NCBI RefSeq assembly: GCF_018129065.1
Contig: NZ_JAAEDM010000002.1
Span: 97,102 to 161,101 of the forward strand
Length of the DNA: 64,000 bases
Source: Neoroseomonas soli
GTDB lineage: Bacteria; Pseudomonadota; Alphaproteobacteria; Acetobacterales; Acetobacteraceae
Reading direction: 5' to 3'
The notes beneath the pieces are model-generated. The model did not search any database, was not told where the DNA came from, and saw only the letters and a program-made list of their open reading frames with translations. Positions 1 through 8,480 of the stretch are shown piece by piece. A program made the translations under genes and the position numbers. Numbering within the stretch: position 1 is the first letter of the stretch; every line of letters begins with the position of its first letter.

Positions 1-1
1 G

Positions 2-1117
2 GGCAATGCGGGGGCGATCAGCCATGGCTCGGTGGCGCCGCTCGCCATGCCGGGGGTGCTGCGCCAGGTGCCGAAGATGCTCACGGACCCGGCGGGTGCC
101 CTGCACATCCCGGCGCGCTACTGGCTGAAGGCGATGCCGTGGCTGCTGCGCTTCGTGGCCTCCGCGCGGACCGCGAAGGTCGAGGCGGCGGCGGATGCGC
201 TTGCCTCGCTGCTGTTCGGCGCGCTCGAACGGCACAAGGAGATCCTGGCCGCCGAGGGTGCGCTCGACCTGATCCGGGAGGAGGGGCAGTTGTACCTCTA
301 CCGGGACGAGGCGCAGATGGCGAAGGATGCCGCCTCGCTCGACCTGCGCCGCCGCCACGGGCTGCGCATGGAGGTGCTGGACCGCGCGGCGCTCGCCGCC
401 CTGGAGCCCGAGGTATCACCGGCATACACCCGAGCCGTGCTGTTGCCGGATCATGGTTCCTGCGTGAACCCCGCGCGCCTGGCCGAGGTCGTCGCCCATG
501 GCGTGCGGCGCATGGGGGGCGAGGTCCGCGAGGCCGAGGTCCGTTCCATTCGCATGGAGGGGCGCCGCGCCACCGGCGTGCGGACCGACGCCGGCGATGT
601 TCCGGCGGACATCGTCGTGCTCGCGGCCGGCGCATGGTCCGCGCGGCTGCTTGCGCCGCTCGGGGTCAAGGTGCCGCTGGAGACCCAGCGGGGGTACCAC
701 GTGACGCTGCCGGATGCCGGGGTGAAGGCGGGGCGCGTGCTTTCGCCTGCCGACCGCAAGGTCTTCATCACGCCGATGGAGGACGGGTTGCGCGTCGCGG
801 GTTCGGTCGAGTTCGCGGGGCTCGATGCACCGCCGAACGAGGCGCGGGCGCGATTGCTGCTCGATGACCTGCGTGCGGTATTCCCCCATGTGCGGACGGA
901 AGGCGGCACGACCTGGATGGGCCATCGTCCCTGCCTGCCCGACAGCGTGCCGGTGCTGGGCCCGCTGAAGACCTGGGACGGCATCTGGTGTGCCTTCGGC
1001 CATGGCCATCTCGGCCTGACGGGCTCGGCGCCGACGGGTGCCGTGATGGCTGCCGCGATCGCCGGGGAGAAGCCGAATTTCGACTTCGCGCCCTTTTCAG
1101 CCGAGCGCTTCGCCTGA
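2..1117 (+). CDS. FAD-dependent amino-acid oxidase/dehydrogenase, DadA-like (5' end outside window)
   Basis: The frame is open from base 2 and the true start lies upstream. The first visible residues (NAGAISHGSVAPLAMPG) match the segment just after the N-terminal dinucleotide-binding fold of DadA-family flavoproteins. The C-terminal FAD-contact region is present as HRPCLPDSVPVLGP followed by GHGHLGLTGSAPTG. Family knowledge: these membrane-associated DAO-fold enzymes oxidise D- or secondary amino acids to imino acids and pass electrons to the respiratory chain. Substrate cannot be read from sequence. It is one of three DAO-fold paralogues in the window, and its closest relative here is the gene at 39819. 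The end is firm (TGA at 1115). Confidence 0.85.
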   Translation, partial: GNAGAISHGSVAPLAMPGVLRQVPKMLTDPAGALHIPARYWLKAMPWLLRFVASARTAKVEAAADALASLLFGALERHKEILAAEGALDLIREEGQLYLYRDEAQMAKDAASLDLRRRHGLRMEVLDRAALAALEPEVSPAYTRAVLLPDHGSCVNPARLAEVVAHGVRRMGGEVREAEVRSIRMEGRRATGVRTDAGDVPADIVVLAAGAWSARLLAPLGVKVPLETQRGYHVTLPDAGVKAGRVLSPADRKVFITPMEDGLRVAGSVEFAGLDAPPNEARARLLLDDLRAVFPHVRTEGGTTWMGHRPCLPDSVPVLGPLKTWDGIWCAFGHGHLGLTGSAPTGAVMAAAIAGEKPNFDFAPFSAERFA

Positions 1118-1129
1118 CGGCCGCAACCG

Positions 1130-2005
1130 CTACAGGATCGCCTTGCCGGCGACCGACCAGGCCTGGATCGCCGCATCCTCGGCCGACATGCCTGGCGCGG
1201 AGGGAAACGGCATTCTCTCGCCCAGCAGGAGCGCGCTGATGAGGAACACCAGCACGCGGCGGTCCTGCGCGTCGTCGGTTTGCGTGTATTGCGCCGGGTC
1301 GCGGTTCACCAGCACTTCGCCGAGATGAAGGCGGTCGCCGTTCCATGACGCCTCGGCCTCGTAGATCAGGTTCCCCGTCCAGGAGCGCCGGAAGCACAGC
1401 CGGCCGCCGTCGAGGTGGATGACCCACTTGTCCTCCATCTCCGTCGCGCGGAAGCCGCGGGCGATCAGCCAGGACTCGAAGGGGGCGAAGGTGACGTCGA
1501 GGCGGATGCGTGTCGTCCGCTCCGGCATGGGCGGGACGTGGCCGCCGAGATGCCCGGCATGTGCGCCCCGCAGCGCAGTCTCCTCCTCCCGTCCCAGCAC
1601 GGCCGCCAGGTGCGCCTGCGGGCCAGGCCCCGCCAGGGGCTTGCCATCGATGTGCGTCGTCGGAACCTCCGGTGGGCGGCGCCGCCAGAACTCGGGGCAG
1701 AAGGCGGCGAGCCATGCGAAATCCGCGACGGAAATCACGCCTGTGCGGATGGTGCCATCGGTGTCGCGCAGCGTGCCAGCGATGTGCGAGGGGCCTCGAT
1801 GGGTGACACGGAGGTCCACGCTGCGCCTCCTCGCCGCAACCGGCCGGATCGCGTGGATGAAGCCGAGGCGCAGGTCGCCGCGGCCGCTCTTGAGAGGCTG
1901 GACCTCGGTGAGCAGGACGGGGCTCGCCCCCCAGCCCGGGTGGCGGGCGGGCACTTCGATCCAGCCCCACCAGGCGCCGGGGGCCAGGGTGAGGGGCGGC
2001 ATCAT
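1130..2005 (-). CDS. Conserved hypothetical protein, 291 aa
   Basis: I do not recognise a characterised family. The start is chosen at ATGATG (2005), preceded by GGAGCAGGCAGG and 11 nt after the stop of the upstream dehydrogenase gene, so the two are probably cotranscribed. The N-terminal third is Trp-rich (MMPPLTLAPGAWWGWIEVPA) and ends near WRRRPPEVPTTHIDG. The C-terminal half carries the aromatic block EDKWVIHLDGGRLCFRRSW, followed by TGNLIYEAE. I recall that pattern from small uncharacterised proteins in many bacteria, so this may be a two-domain fusion. There is no signal peptide or membrane segment. It is likely cytoplasmic and of unknown function. Confidence 0.7.
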   Translation of the reverse strand: MMPPLTLAPGAWWGWIEVPARHPGWGASPVLLTEVQPLKSGRGDLRLGFIHAIRPVAARRRSVDLRVTHRGPSHIAGTLRDTDGTIRTGVISVADFAWLAAFCPEFWRRRPPEVPTTHIDGKPLAGPGPQAHLAAVLGREEETALRGAHAGHLGGHVPPMPERTTRIRLDVTFAPFESWLIARGFRATEMEDKWVIHLDGGRLCFRRSWTGNLIYEAEASWNGDRLHLGEVLVNRDPAQYTQTDDAQDRRVLVFLISALLLGERMPFPSAPGMSAEDAAIQAWSVAGKAIL

Positions 2006-2016
2006 CCTGCCTGCTC

Positions 2017-3165
2017 CTAGGCCGCCAGGCGCAGGATTGCTTCGAGATCCCCTGCGGAGCGGACAGGCCGCGGGTTCGTCGCGATCGGCGCGTCCCCGTT
2101 CCACAGCGCCGCCAGCGCCGGGATCTCGCCTGCCGCGATCCCCCGTTCGGAAAGCCGCGTCGGCAGGCCGAGGCCACGCACGAAGGCCTCGATGGCGGGC
2201 CCCGCTTCCTCGCCGCCGAAGATGTGCGCGACGTCCTTCTGGCGATGTTCATTCACCGGCGCGTTCCAGCGCATCACGGCGTGGAGCATGAGGCAGGAGG
2301 TGATGCCATGCGGCACGCCGCGCGCCGCGCCGAGGATGTAGCCGAGACCGTGGCTCGCCCCGACCGGCACGCCGGCCCAGCCGCCCATCACCGAGAGCCA
2401 GGCCGCTTCCTGGCAGGCCGCACGCGCGGCGAGGTCGCCCGGGTGGCGACGCACGCGCGGGAGGTTCTCCGCCAGCATCACCATGGCCTGGCGGGAGACG
2501 GCATCCGAGAAGGGCTGCGGCACCGTCGAACACCACCGTTCCGCCGCATGGTCGAGCGCGCGGATGCCGGAGGAGAGGAGGAGTTCCGCCGGTGTCTCGA
2601 GCGTCGCGGCCGGATCGAGGATGACCGCGCGCGGCACCATCCAGGGATCGAGCGCCCGATGCTTCCGCCCGGCGGCGAGGTCCGTGTAGCCGGCATGCGG
2701 CGCGAACTCCGCTGCGGACAGCGTGGTGGGCACCGCAACGATCCGCGGGGCGGGTGCCGGCCCGTCCCAGTTGCCCGGCGCGGCGCCGCGCGACGTGGCG
2801 GCACCGATCAGCGAGCCTGCATCCGCAATGCCGCGCCAATTCGCGAGGCAGGCGACCTTCGATCCGTCGATGACCGACCCGCCGCCGAGAGCAACGACAA
2901 GATCGGCCTCCTGCTCCCGCAGCAATGCAGCGAGGGCGAGCACGTCCTCGACCGGGCTGTGGGCGCGCATGGCGGAAAAGGTGCCGGCCAGGCGATCCCC
3001 GATCGCCGCCTCGGCCGCGGTGGCGAGCGCCCCGCCGGACAGGGAGCGCGTCGTCACCAGCACGACGCGCGACGCGGTGGCCACCTCTCGCGGCAGCGCC
3101 TCGGCCAGTGGCGCGCCGTGATGCACGCGGCCCTGCGCCGGCCATTGATGCAGATGCGCGGCCAT
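2017..3165 (-). CDS. Iron-containing alcohol dehydrogenase family, maleylacetate reductase-like
   Basis: A 382-residue protein of the usual family length. The NAD(P)-binding glycine motif GGGSVIDGSK lies near residues 94-103. Candidate metal/active-site residues are in IRALDHAAE, ASHGLGY and GVPHG. Family knowledge: maleylacetate reductases convert maleylacetate to 3-oxoadipate in hydroxyquinol and chloroaromatic degradation, and other Fe-ADH members reduce aldehydes. The short N-terminal domain favours maleylacetate reductase over class III alcohol dehydrogenase, but no hydroxyquinol dioxygenase is visible in the window. The start has a strong GAGGAGGGACGA ribosome binding site. The gene leads a probable two-gene unit with the hypothetical gene downstream. 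Confidence 0.78.
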   Translation of the reverse strand: MAAHLHQWPAQGRVHHGAPLAEALPREVATASRVVLVTTRSLSGGALATAAEAAIGDRLAGTFSAMRAHSPVEDVLALAALLREQEADLVVALGGGSVIDGSKVACLANWRGIADAGSLIGAATSRGAAPGNWDGPAPAPRIVAVPTTLSAAEFAPHAGYTDLAAGRKHRALDPWMVPRAVILDPAATLETPAELLLSSGIRALDHAAERWCSTVPQPFSDAVSRQAMVMLAENLPRVRRHPGDLAARAACQEAAWLSVMGGWAGVPVGASHGLGYILGAARGVPHGITSCLMLHAVMRWNAPVNEHRQKDVAHIFGGEEAGPAIEAFVRGLGLPTRLSERGIAAGEIPALAALWNGDAPIATNPRPVRSAGDLEAILRLAA

Positions 3166-3267
3166 TCGTCCCTCCTCGGTCCTTGCGGGCGAGGATGGGG
3201 CGGCGGCCGGCGCCGGACAAGCTACCGCATGGCGGCGAGCACGGCGGGGTGGTGGTCGGAGCCGTAC

Positions 3268-3292
3268 GGCCCCCGCCCGTCGGGCGGGGGCC
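3268..3292 (-). terminator. GC-rich hairpin downstream of the AapJ-like gene
   Basis: A perfect 12-bp inverted repeat (GGCCCCCGCCCG / CGGGCGGGGGCC) with one central base, about 20 nt beyond the stop of the AapJ-like gene on the minus strand. There is no U-tract. It probably separates that transcript from the following dehydrogenase gene. Confidence 0.55.
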
Positions 3293-3311
3293 GCTTACGC
3301 GACGGTGACGC

Positions 3312-4337
3312 TCAGCGCATCGGCCAAGCGTACATCAGCCCGCCATTCGTCCACAGGCGGTTCAGCCCGCGCTCGAGGCCGATCGGCGTGTTAGGACCGA
3401 TCGTCCGATCGAACAGTTCGCCATAGTTCCCGACTGCGCGGATGGCGTTGTAGGCCCAGGCGGGATCGAGCTTCAGCGCATTGCCGAGCAGCGGGTCGGC
3501 GCCCAGCAGGCGACGGATCTCGGGGTTGGTGCTGGTGCGGCGGAGTTCTTCCGCATTCTGACTGGTGACGCCGAGTTCCTCCGCATTGATCAGCGCGGAG
3601 ACCGTCCAGCGGATGACGTCGAACCATTCCTGGTCATCGCGCCGCACGACGGGGCCGTAGGGCTCCTTCGAGAAGCGCTCCGGCAGGATGACGAAATCCT
3701 GCGGCTGCGAGAACTGGCTGCGCAGCGCCGCGAGCTGCGTCGCGTCCGTGCCGATGGCATCGCAGCGGCCCGCCTGCAGGGAAGTCGCGTTGTCCTGCAT
3801 GCGCTCCTGCAGGACCGGCGTGAAGCGGAGGTTGTTCGTGCGGAACCAGTCCGTGGTCACGAGCTCGTTCGTCGTCCCGGGCGAGAGGCAGATCGTCATG
3901 CCGTCCATCTCGCGCGGGTTGGTGATGTTCGCGTCGCGCCGCACCATGAAGCCGTGGCCGTCATACAGGTTGGCGATCGTCAGCCGCAGGCCGAGCGTGG
4001 TGTCGCGCGTCATCGAGAGCGTGGTCTGGCGGATCAGCACGTCGATCTCGCCGGACTGCAGTGCCGTGAAGCGTTGCACGGCGGTCAGCGGGACGAAGCG
4101 GACCTTGTTGGGATCGCCCAGCACGGCGGCCGCCACGGCACGGCAGAGGTCGGCATCCATGCCGCGCCAGACGCCCTGGCTGTCCGGCAGGGAGAAGCCG
4201 GCGACGCCGACATTCACGCCGCAGGCGAGGACGCCGCGGCTCTTCACGCCATCGAGCGTGGCTCCGGCCATGGCGGGGCCGCCGAGGGTGATGCCCAGTC
4301 CGGCGGCAAGGGCCGCCATCCAGCGTGTTGCTCTCAT
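3312..4337 (-). CDS. Amino-acid ABC transporter substrate-binding protein, AapJ-like
   Basis: A 341-residue periplasmic binding protein of the SBP_bac_3 family. The N-terminus (MRATRWMAALAAGLG, then GGPAMAGA) is a signal peptide. The mature protein begins with the family pattern LDGVKSRGVLACGVN and contains GFSLPDSQGVWRGMDADLCR and FVPLTAVQRFTALQSGEID, typical of general L-amino-acid (Aap/Bzt) binding proteins, which are about this length. A strong GAGGAGGAATAGAGC site precedes the ATG. No aapQMP-type permease or ATPase genes are adjacent, so it is an orphan that must use a transporter encoded elsewhere. It follows the SDR/enoyl-CoA hydratase pair by 96 bp on the same strand. Confidence 0.9.
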   Translation of the reverse strand: MRATRWMAALAAGLGITLGGPAMAGATLDGVKSRGVLACGVNVGVAGFSLPDSQGVWRGMDADLCRAVAAAVLGDPNKVRFVPLTAVQRFTALQSGEIDVLIRQTTLSMTRDTTLGLRLTIANLYDGHGFMVRRDANITNPREMDGMTICLSPGTTNELVTTDWFRTNNLRFTPVLQERMQDNATSLQAGRCDAIGTDATQLAALRSQFSQPQDFVILPERFSKEPYGPVVRRDDQEWFDVIRWTVSALINAEELGVTSQNAEELRRTSTNPEIRRLLGADPLLGNALKLDPAWAYNAIRAVGNYGELFDRTIGPNTPIGLERGLNRLWTNGGLMYAWPMR

Positions 4338-4433
4338 GCTCTATTCCTCCTCTTCGCGGCTTCGTTGCCGCGATGTTGATCGACGATACGGGCAGCGCGA
4401 CCGATCGGCACAAGGATCGCGTGTTCCCCGACA

Positions 4434-5315
4434 CTACCCGCGCTTCGCCTTGTCCGCCTCGTTGCGGGCCTTGATGCGGGCGCGCGCGGCGTCCCATTCC
4501 GCATCGCCCCAGGCGAGGTAGTCCTGGAATCCTCCGCCACCCGAAAGCCATCCGCCACCGTCGAGAGCGATGGTCTCCCCGTTGATCCAGATCGGCGTGA
4601 GCAGGAAGGCTGCGAGGTCGCCGATATCCTGCGGCGTGCCGATGCGCCTCATCGGGTTCTTCTCGGCCAGCCGCGCGGCGGGGTCGGCCTCGCCCGGACG
4701 CAGGCGCGCGAACATGCCTTCGGTGGGAATGGTGCCAGGCGCGATGGCGTTCAGCCGGATGCCGTGCCGCCCCCATTCCACCGCGAGCGACTTCGTCATC
4801 GCGTCGATGCCCGCCTTCGACATGGCGGAGGGCACGACGAAGGGCGCCCCGGTCCGCACCCAGGTGACGATGATGGAGACGACGGCCCCGCCGGTCTTCT
4901 CCCGGATCCAGCGTTTGCCGAGCGCCTGCGTCACCTGGAAGGTGCCGTGGAAGACGATGTCGGCGATGGCGTGGAAGGCGCGGTGCGAAAGGTCTTCCGT
5001 CCGGCTGATGAAGTTGCCGGCGGCGTTGTTGATGAGGTGCGTTGCGGGCTTGCCCTCCGCCCACATCGCCGCGACGGCGGCCTCGATGGCGTCGGGATCC
5101 TTGATGTCCACGGCCCGCGCGGTAGCCATGCCGGGGTGCTGCGCGTTCATCTCGGCCGTGGTCGCCTGCACGACCTCGCCGCGCCGGCCCCAGATCTCGA
5201 CCGCGGCGCCCAGCGAGAGCATGCGTTCCGCCATCATGCGCCCAAGGCCCGTGCCACCGCCCGTGACCAGCACGCGCGAACCCTTGAGGATGTCGTCGCG
5301 GAACATGCGCGTCAC
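4434..5315 (-). CDS. SDR family oxidoreductase, 2,4-dienoyl-CoA reductase-like
   Basis: A Rossmann-fold short-chain dehydrogenase (293 aa) with the cofactor motif TGGGTGLG near residues 18-25 and the NNAAGNF motif. The usual Tyr-x3-Lys is replaced by PSAMSK, so the Lys is kept but the Tyr is absent from its normal place. NNAAGNF together with a displaced Tyr is typical of 2,4-dienoyl-CoA reductases, which fits the adjacent enoyl-CoA hydratase. The GTG start shares GTGA with the hydratase stop, indicating coupled translation. An in-frame ATG three codons later is the alternative start. The likely role is reduction of an unsaturated acyl-CoA intermediate with NADPH, which is inference. Confidence 0.85.
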   Translation of the reverse strand: MTRMFRDDILKGSRVLVTGGGTGLGRMMAERMLSLGAAVEIWGRRGEVVQATTAEMNAQHPGMATARAVDIKDPDAIEAAVAAMWAEGKPATHLINNAAGNFISRTEDLSHRAFHAIADIVFHGTFQVTQALGKRWIREKTGGAVVSIIVTWVRTGAPFVVPSAMSKAGIDAMTKSLAVEWGRHGIRLNAIAPGTIPTEGMFARLRPGEADPAARLAEKNPMRRIGTPQDIGDLAAFLLTPIWINGETIALDGGGWLSGGGGFQDYLAWGDAEWDAARARIKARNEADKAKRG

Positions 5316-6097
5316 TCCGCGGCCAGGAAGCGGGAGAAGTCGGGCTTGCGCTTTTCCTGGAAGGCGGCAACCGCCTCGGCGGCTTCCGGCCCGCGCAGCA
5401 ATTCGCTGAACGTCCCGAACTCCTCGGTCATGTGGGCGGTCAGCGCCTGGGCGCCCGTCTCGCGCAGCAGGCGCTTCGTCGCCGCCAGCGCGGCGGGGGG
5501 CTTGGCGGCCAGTTTGCGCGCCACGCCTTCAGCGACCGGGAACAATTCGGCCAGCGACACGACCGTATTGGCGATGCCGGCGCGCACCGCCGTCTCCGGC
5601 GAGAAGGCCTCGCCGAGCATCAGCAACTCGTTGGCCAGCAATTGCCCCGCGCGCTGCGGCACGATCAGCGACGACCCGCCCTCCGGGCAGAGTCCGAGAT
5701 CGACGAAGGGCATGCGGAACACCGCGGTATCGGCCGCATAGACCAGGTCGCAGTGCAGCAGCATCGTGGTGCCGATGCCGATGGCGAAACCCGCCACCGC
5801 CGCCACCACGGGCTTCGGGCAGTCGCGCAGCGCGAAGAGGAAGTCCCGTGCCGGCGTCGGGATGGAATCGTCCGGCGTGGCGCTGCGGGTCTTGAAGTCG
5901 TTCACGTCATTGCCCGACGTGAAGCAGGACGCCCCGCCGGTCAGGAGCACGGAACGCACCGCGGGCGAGGTGGCCGCTTCGCGCAGTGCGTCGCGCATGG
6001 ACGCGTACATGGCGCGCGTCAGGGCGTTCTTCTTCTCCGGCCGGGCGATGCGGATGGTCCGCAGGCCCGTATCGTCGATGACCTCGATCTCGCTCAT
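5312..6097 (-). CDS. Enoyl-CoA hydratase/isomerase family protein
   Basis: A 261-residue crotonase-fold protein. The first oxyanion-hole segment is GGASCFTSGNDVNDF and the second is AGFAIGIGTTMLLHCDLVYA. PFVDLGLCPEGGSS carries the acidic position usual in hydratases and isomerases. Family knowledge: it hydrates or isomerises a 2-enoyl-CoA in beta-oxidation or aromatic-acid catabolism. It overlaps the downstream SDR gene by 4 nt, so both products should be made together. The N-terminus (MSEIEVIDDTGLRTIRIARPEKKNALT) is complete. The specific acyl chain cannot be deduced. Confidence 0.9.
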   Translation of the reverse strand: MSEIEVIDDTGLRTIRIARPEKKNALTRAMYASMRDALREAATSPAVRSVLLTGGASCFTSGNDVNDFKTRSATPDDSIPTPARDFLFALRDCPKPVVAAVAGFAIGIGTTMLLHCDLVYAADTAVFRMPFVDLGLCPEGGSSLIVPQRAGQLLANELLMLGEAFSPETAVRAGIANTVVSLAELFPVAEGVARKLAAKPPAALAATKRLLRETGAQALTAHMTEEFGTFSELLRGPEAAEAVAAFQEKRKPDFSRFLAAE

Positions 6098-6276
6098 GGT
6101 TTCCTCCGCATGCGTTCAGGCCATGATCGGCGGAACGGCCCCCGCGATCCAGCGGGCAATCGCGGTGGCGCGCTCGTCACCGTGGGGCTGGACGGTCGGA
6201 AGGGGGTGTCCTCGCGCGCCGTGACACGCGGCATGGCAGCGCGGAAAGTCGCCGGCGAACAGGCGGGCTGGTCCAT
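6094..6276 (-). CDS. Possible small protein, 60 aa, coupled to the hydratase gene
   Basis: A short frame starting MDQPACSPATFRAAMPRV has a good site (GAGGAGACGCCC-ATG), and its stop forms ATGA with the hydratase start, the spacing of a coupled gene. Against it, the C-terminal half is rich in Pro, Arg and Ser and looks like a non-coding frame. The neighbouring frame reads more like protein near its end (GDERATAIARWIAGAVPPIMA). It may be a leader peptide, a decayed gene or chance. No family is recognised. Confidence 0.22.
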   Translation of the reverse strand: MDQPACSPATFRAAMPRVTAREDTPFRPSSPTVTSAPPRLPAGSRGPFRRSWPERMRRKP

Positions 6277-6392
6277 GGGCGTCTCCTCGGCACCGCATGC
6301 TGGCCCGCGGGCAGGCGGGCGTCCAGGCGCCCCGCATGACAGCGCGGCGCATCTCCGCGATGATGCGTCCAACCAATGGTCAGGAGGAACGC

Positions 6393-7142
6393 ATGGCGCG
6401 GCGGGTGATGCTCATCACGGGCGGCGGGCGAGGCATCGGGGCGGCGACGGCACGGTTGGCGGCGGCGCGCGGCTACGACCTGGTGCTCACCTACCGATCC
6501 GACACCGCCCGCGCCGGGGAGACCGCGCGCGCCTGCGAGGCCGCCGGCGCGAAGGTCGTGCTGCTCAAGGGCGACGCGGCCTCGGAGGCCGACATCGTCG
6601 CCGCCTACGACACGGCCGGGCGCACCTTCGGCGGCATCGACGCGGTGGTGAACAATGCCGGCACGACCGGCGGCAAGCGCCTGGTCGCCGACACGACCGA
6701 AGCCGATTGGCGCGGCACCTTCGAACCCAACGTCTTCGGCCTGGCGCTGTCCTGCCGCGAAGCGGTGCGCCGCATGTCCACCGCGCGCGGCGGCAAGGGG
6801 GGGGTGATCGTCAATGTCTCCTCCCGCGCCTCGGAACTCGGCAGCGCGGGGGAATGGGTGCACTACGCCGCCTCCAAGGCGGCGGTGGACACGCTGACCC
6901 AGGGCCTCGCGCGGGAAGTGGCGAAGGAGGGTATCCGCGTGAACGCGGTGAACCCCGGCCTGATCGAGACGGAACTCCACGCTGCATCCGGCCAGCCGGA
7001 CCGGCTGCAGCGCCTCGCGCCCTTCGTGCCGATGGGGCGCGCCGGGACGGCGGAAGAAGTCGCGGAATGCATCCTCTTCCTCGCCTCGGACGCCGCATCC
7101 TACGTGACGGCGGCCTGCCTGCCGGTGGGCGGCGGGCGCTGA
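6393..7142 (+). CDS. SDR family oxidoreductase (3-oxoacyl-ACP reductase-like)
   Basis: A 249-residue classical short-chain dehydrogenase. It has the TGGGRGIG cofactor loop at residues 9-16, the NNAG motif, a catalytic Ser in NVSSRAS, and the intact YAASK (Tyr-x3-Lys) active site, followed by PGLIETELH. It starts at an ATG with an AGGAGGAACGC site and is divergent from the hydratase cluster. The stop abuts the stop of the convergent aminotransferase gene (TGATCA). Family knowledge gives NAD(P)-dependent oxidation or reduction of a hydroxyl or keto group. The sequence resembles glucose-1-dehydrogenase/FabG-type enzymes, and the substrate is unknown. Confidence 0.88.
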   Translation: MARRVMLITGGGRGIGAATARLAAARGYDLVLTYRSDTARAGETARACEAAGAKVVLLKGDAASEADIVAAYDTAGRTFGGIDAVVNNAGTTGGKRLVADTTEADWRGTFEPNVFGLALSCREAVRRMSTARGGKGGVIVNVSSRASELGSAGEWVHYAASKAAVDTLTQGLAREVAKEGIRVNAVNPGLIETELHAASGQPDRLQRLAPFVPMGRAGTAEEVAECILFLASDAASYVTAACLPVGGGR

Positions 7143-8480
7143 TCAGGCGGGTTTCAGCACCGGCTTCCTCGCCGCGCAGAACTCGTCGACCGCGGCGACG
7201 AAGCGCGCGCAGTCGGCATCGGTGACGGGAAGGCTCAACGCCGCCATGCCGCGGCGCGCGAGGTAGATGCCGGCGGCGAGCATGTCGAAGAAGAACAGCT
7301 CGCGCATCTGCTCCTCCTCCGGGCTCGCCTTGTAGGGCGCGGTGACGGGGCCGTTGCGGAAGTGCGGGTTCAGCATCGAGCCCGCGCCGGTGAAGTGCAT
7401 GGCGACGCCATGCTTCGCGCAGGCCGCGTTCAGCGCCGCGCGCAGCGTCTCGCCCCGCGCGAAGAGTGCCTCGGCCGCGCTCTCGTCGAAGATCTCGCCC
7501 AGCGCGACGCAGCCCGCGGCCATGGACAGCACGTTGTTGTTGAAGGTGCCGGCATGCGGCATGGCACCTGGCCTGTGGCCGTCGAACACCGCCATGACGT
7601 CGCGCCGCCCGCCGAAGGCGCCGAAGGACATGCCGCCGGCCATGTACTTGCCGAAGGTCGTCATGTCCGGCGTGATGCCGAGGCGCTGCTGCAGCCCGCC
7701 ATAACCGTGGCGGCTGGTCATCACCTCGTCGAAGATGAGCAGCGCGCCGGTTTCCTTCGTCGCGTCGCGCAGGGCTTGCAGGAATTCCCGCGTCGCCGGG
7801 ATGCAGCCGCCCGAACCCTGCATCGGCTCGACGAGCACCGCCGCCAGCCTGTCGCCGGCCTCGCGGATCGCCGCTGCCGCGCCGGCGGCGTCGTTGTAGT
7901 CGGCGAAGCGCATCGGGATGGGCAGGTTCACCGCCGAGACCGGCACGCCCAGCGGGAAGGTGAAGACGCCGCCGTGGTACCCGCCACGGAAGACGAGCAC
8001 CTCGGTCCGACCGGTGAGGCCGCGCGCACCGGCGAGCGCCATGATGTTCGCCTCGGTGCCCGAATTGGTGAAGCGCACCTGCTCCACGGAAGGGAAGCGC
8101 CCGCAGATCAGCGCCGCGAGCCTGACTTCGTTCTCGCCCACCGCGGCGAGGTTGATGCCACGGTCCATCGCCGCCTTCACGGCATCGAGGATGCGCCGTT
8201 CCGAATGCCCGAACAGCCCGGCGGAATATTCGCCGCAGAGGTCCAGATAATCGCGGCCGTCGGCATCCCGCAGGTGCGCACCCTCGCCGCGGACCATGGC
8301 GGTGGGGAAGGGGGTGTAGAAGAGCACGGTGCGGGTATTGCCGCCGGGCATCACCTCCCGGGCCTTCGCGTGGATCGCGGCGCTTTGCGGACGCGCGGCG
8401 GCGTAGGCCTCGCGGGCCTCGATCAGCGCGGCGTCGAGGTCACTGTTGCGCGGGTCGCGCGGGGCGTCGAGCGGGCTCAT
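7143..8480 (-). CDS. Class III aminotransferase, glutamate-1-semialdehyde aminomutase-like
   Basis: A 445-residue PLP enzyme of fold type I. The PLP Asp is in LLIFDEVMTSRHG and the Schiff-base Lys is in TTFGKYMAGG. The N-terminal region has PGGNTRTVLFYTPFP and the substrate-loop FTNSGTEANIMA of the HemL-like branch. Family knowledge: true HemL makes 5-aminolevulinate, but many relatives act on other amino acids. The catabolic neighbourhood and the HTGRSEC-free, extended N-terminus make a secondary-metabolism or catabolic aminotransferase more likely than the housekeeping HemL. Its start overlaps the upstream DUF1194 gene by ATGA, so they form an operon. Confidence 0.85.
   Translation of the reverse strand: MSPLDAPRDPRNSDLDAALIEAREAYAAARPQSAAIHAKAREVMPGGNTRTVLFYTPFPTAMVRGEGAHLRDADGRDYLDLCGEYSAGLFGHSERRILDAVKAAMDRGINLAAVGENEVRLAALICGRFPSVEQVRFTNSGTEANIMALAGARGLTGRTEVLVFRGGYHGGVFTFPLGVPVSAVNLPIPMRFADYNDAAGAAAAIREAGDRLAAVLVEPMQGSGGCIPATREFLQALRDATKETGALLIFDEVMTSRHGYGGLQQRLGITPDMTTFGKYMAGGMSFGAFGGRRDVMAVFDGHRPGAMPHAGTFNNNVLSMAAGCVALGEIFDESAAEALFARGETLRAALNAACAKHGVAMHFTGAGSMLNPHFRNGPVTAPYKASPEEEQMRELFFFDMLAAGIYLARRGMAALSLPVTDADCARFVAAVDEFCAARKPVLKPA

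Noticed and set aside
7143..8480. Calling this gene hemL
   Set aside because: The family is right, but the catabolic operon with a DUF1194 gene and the existence of many non-HemL members make the symbol unsafe.
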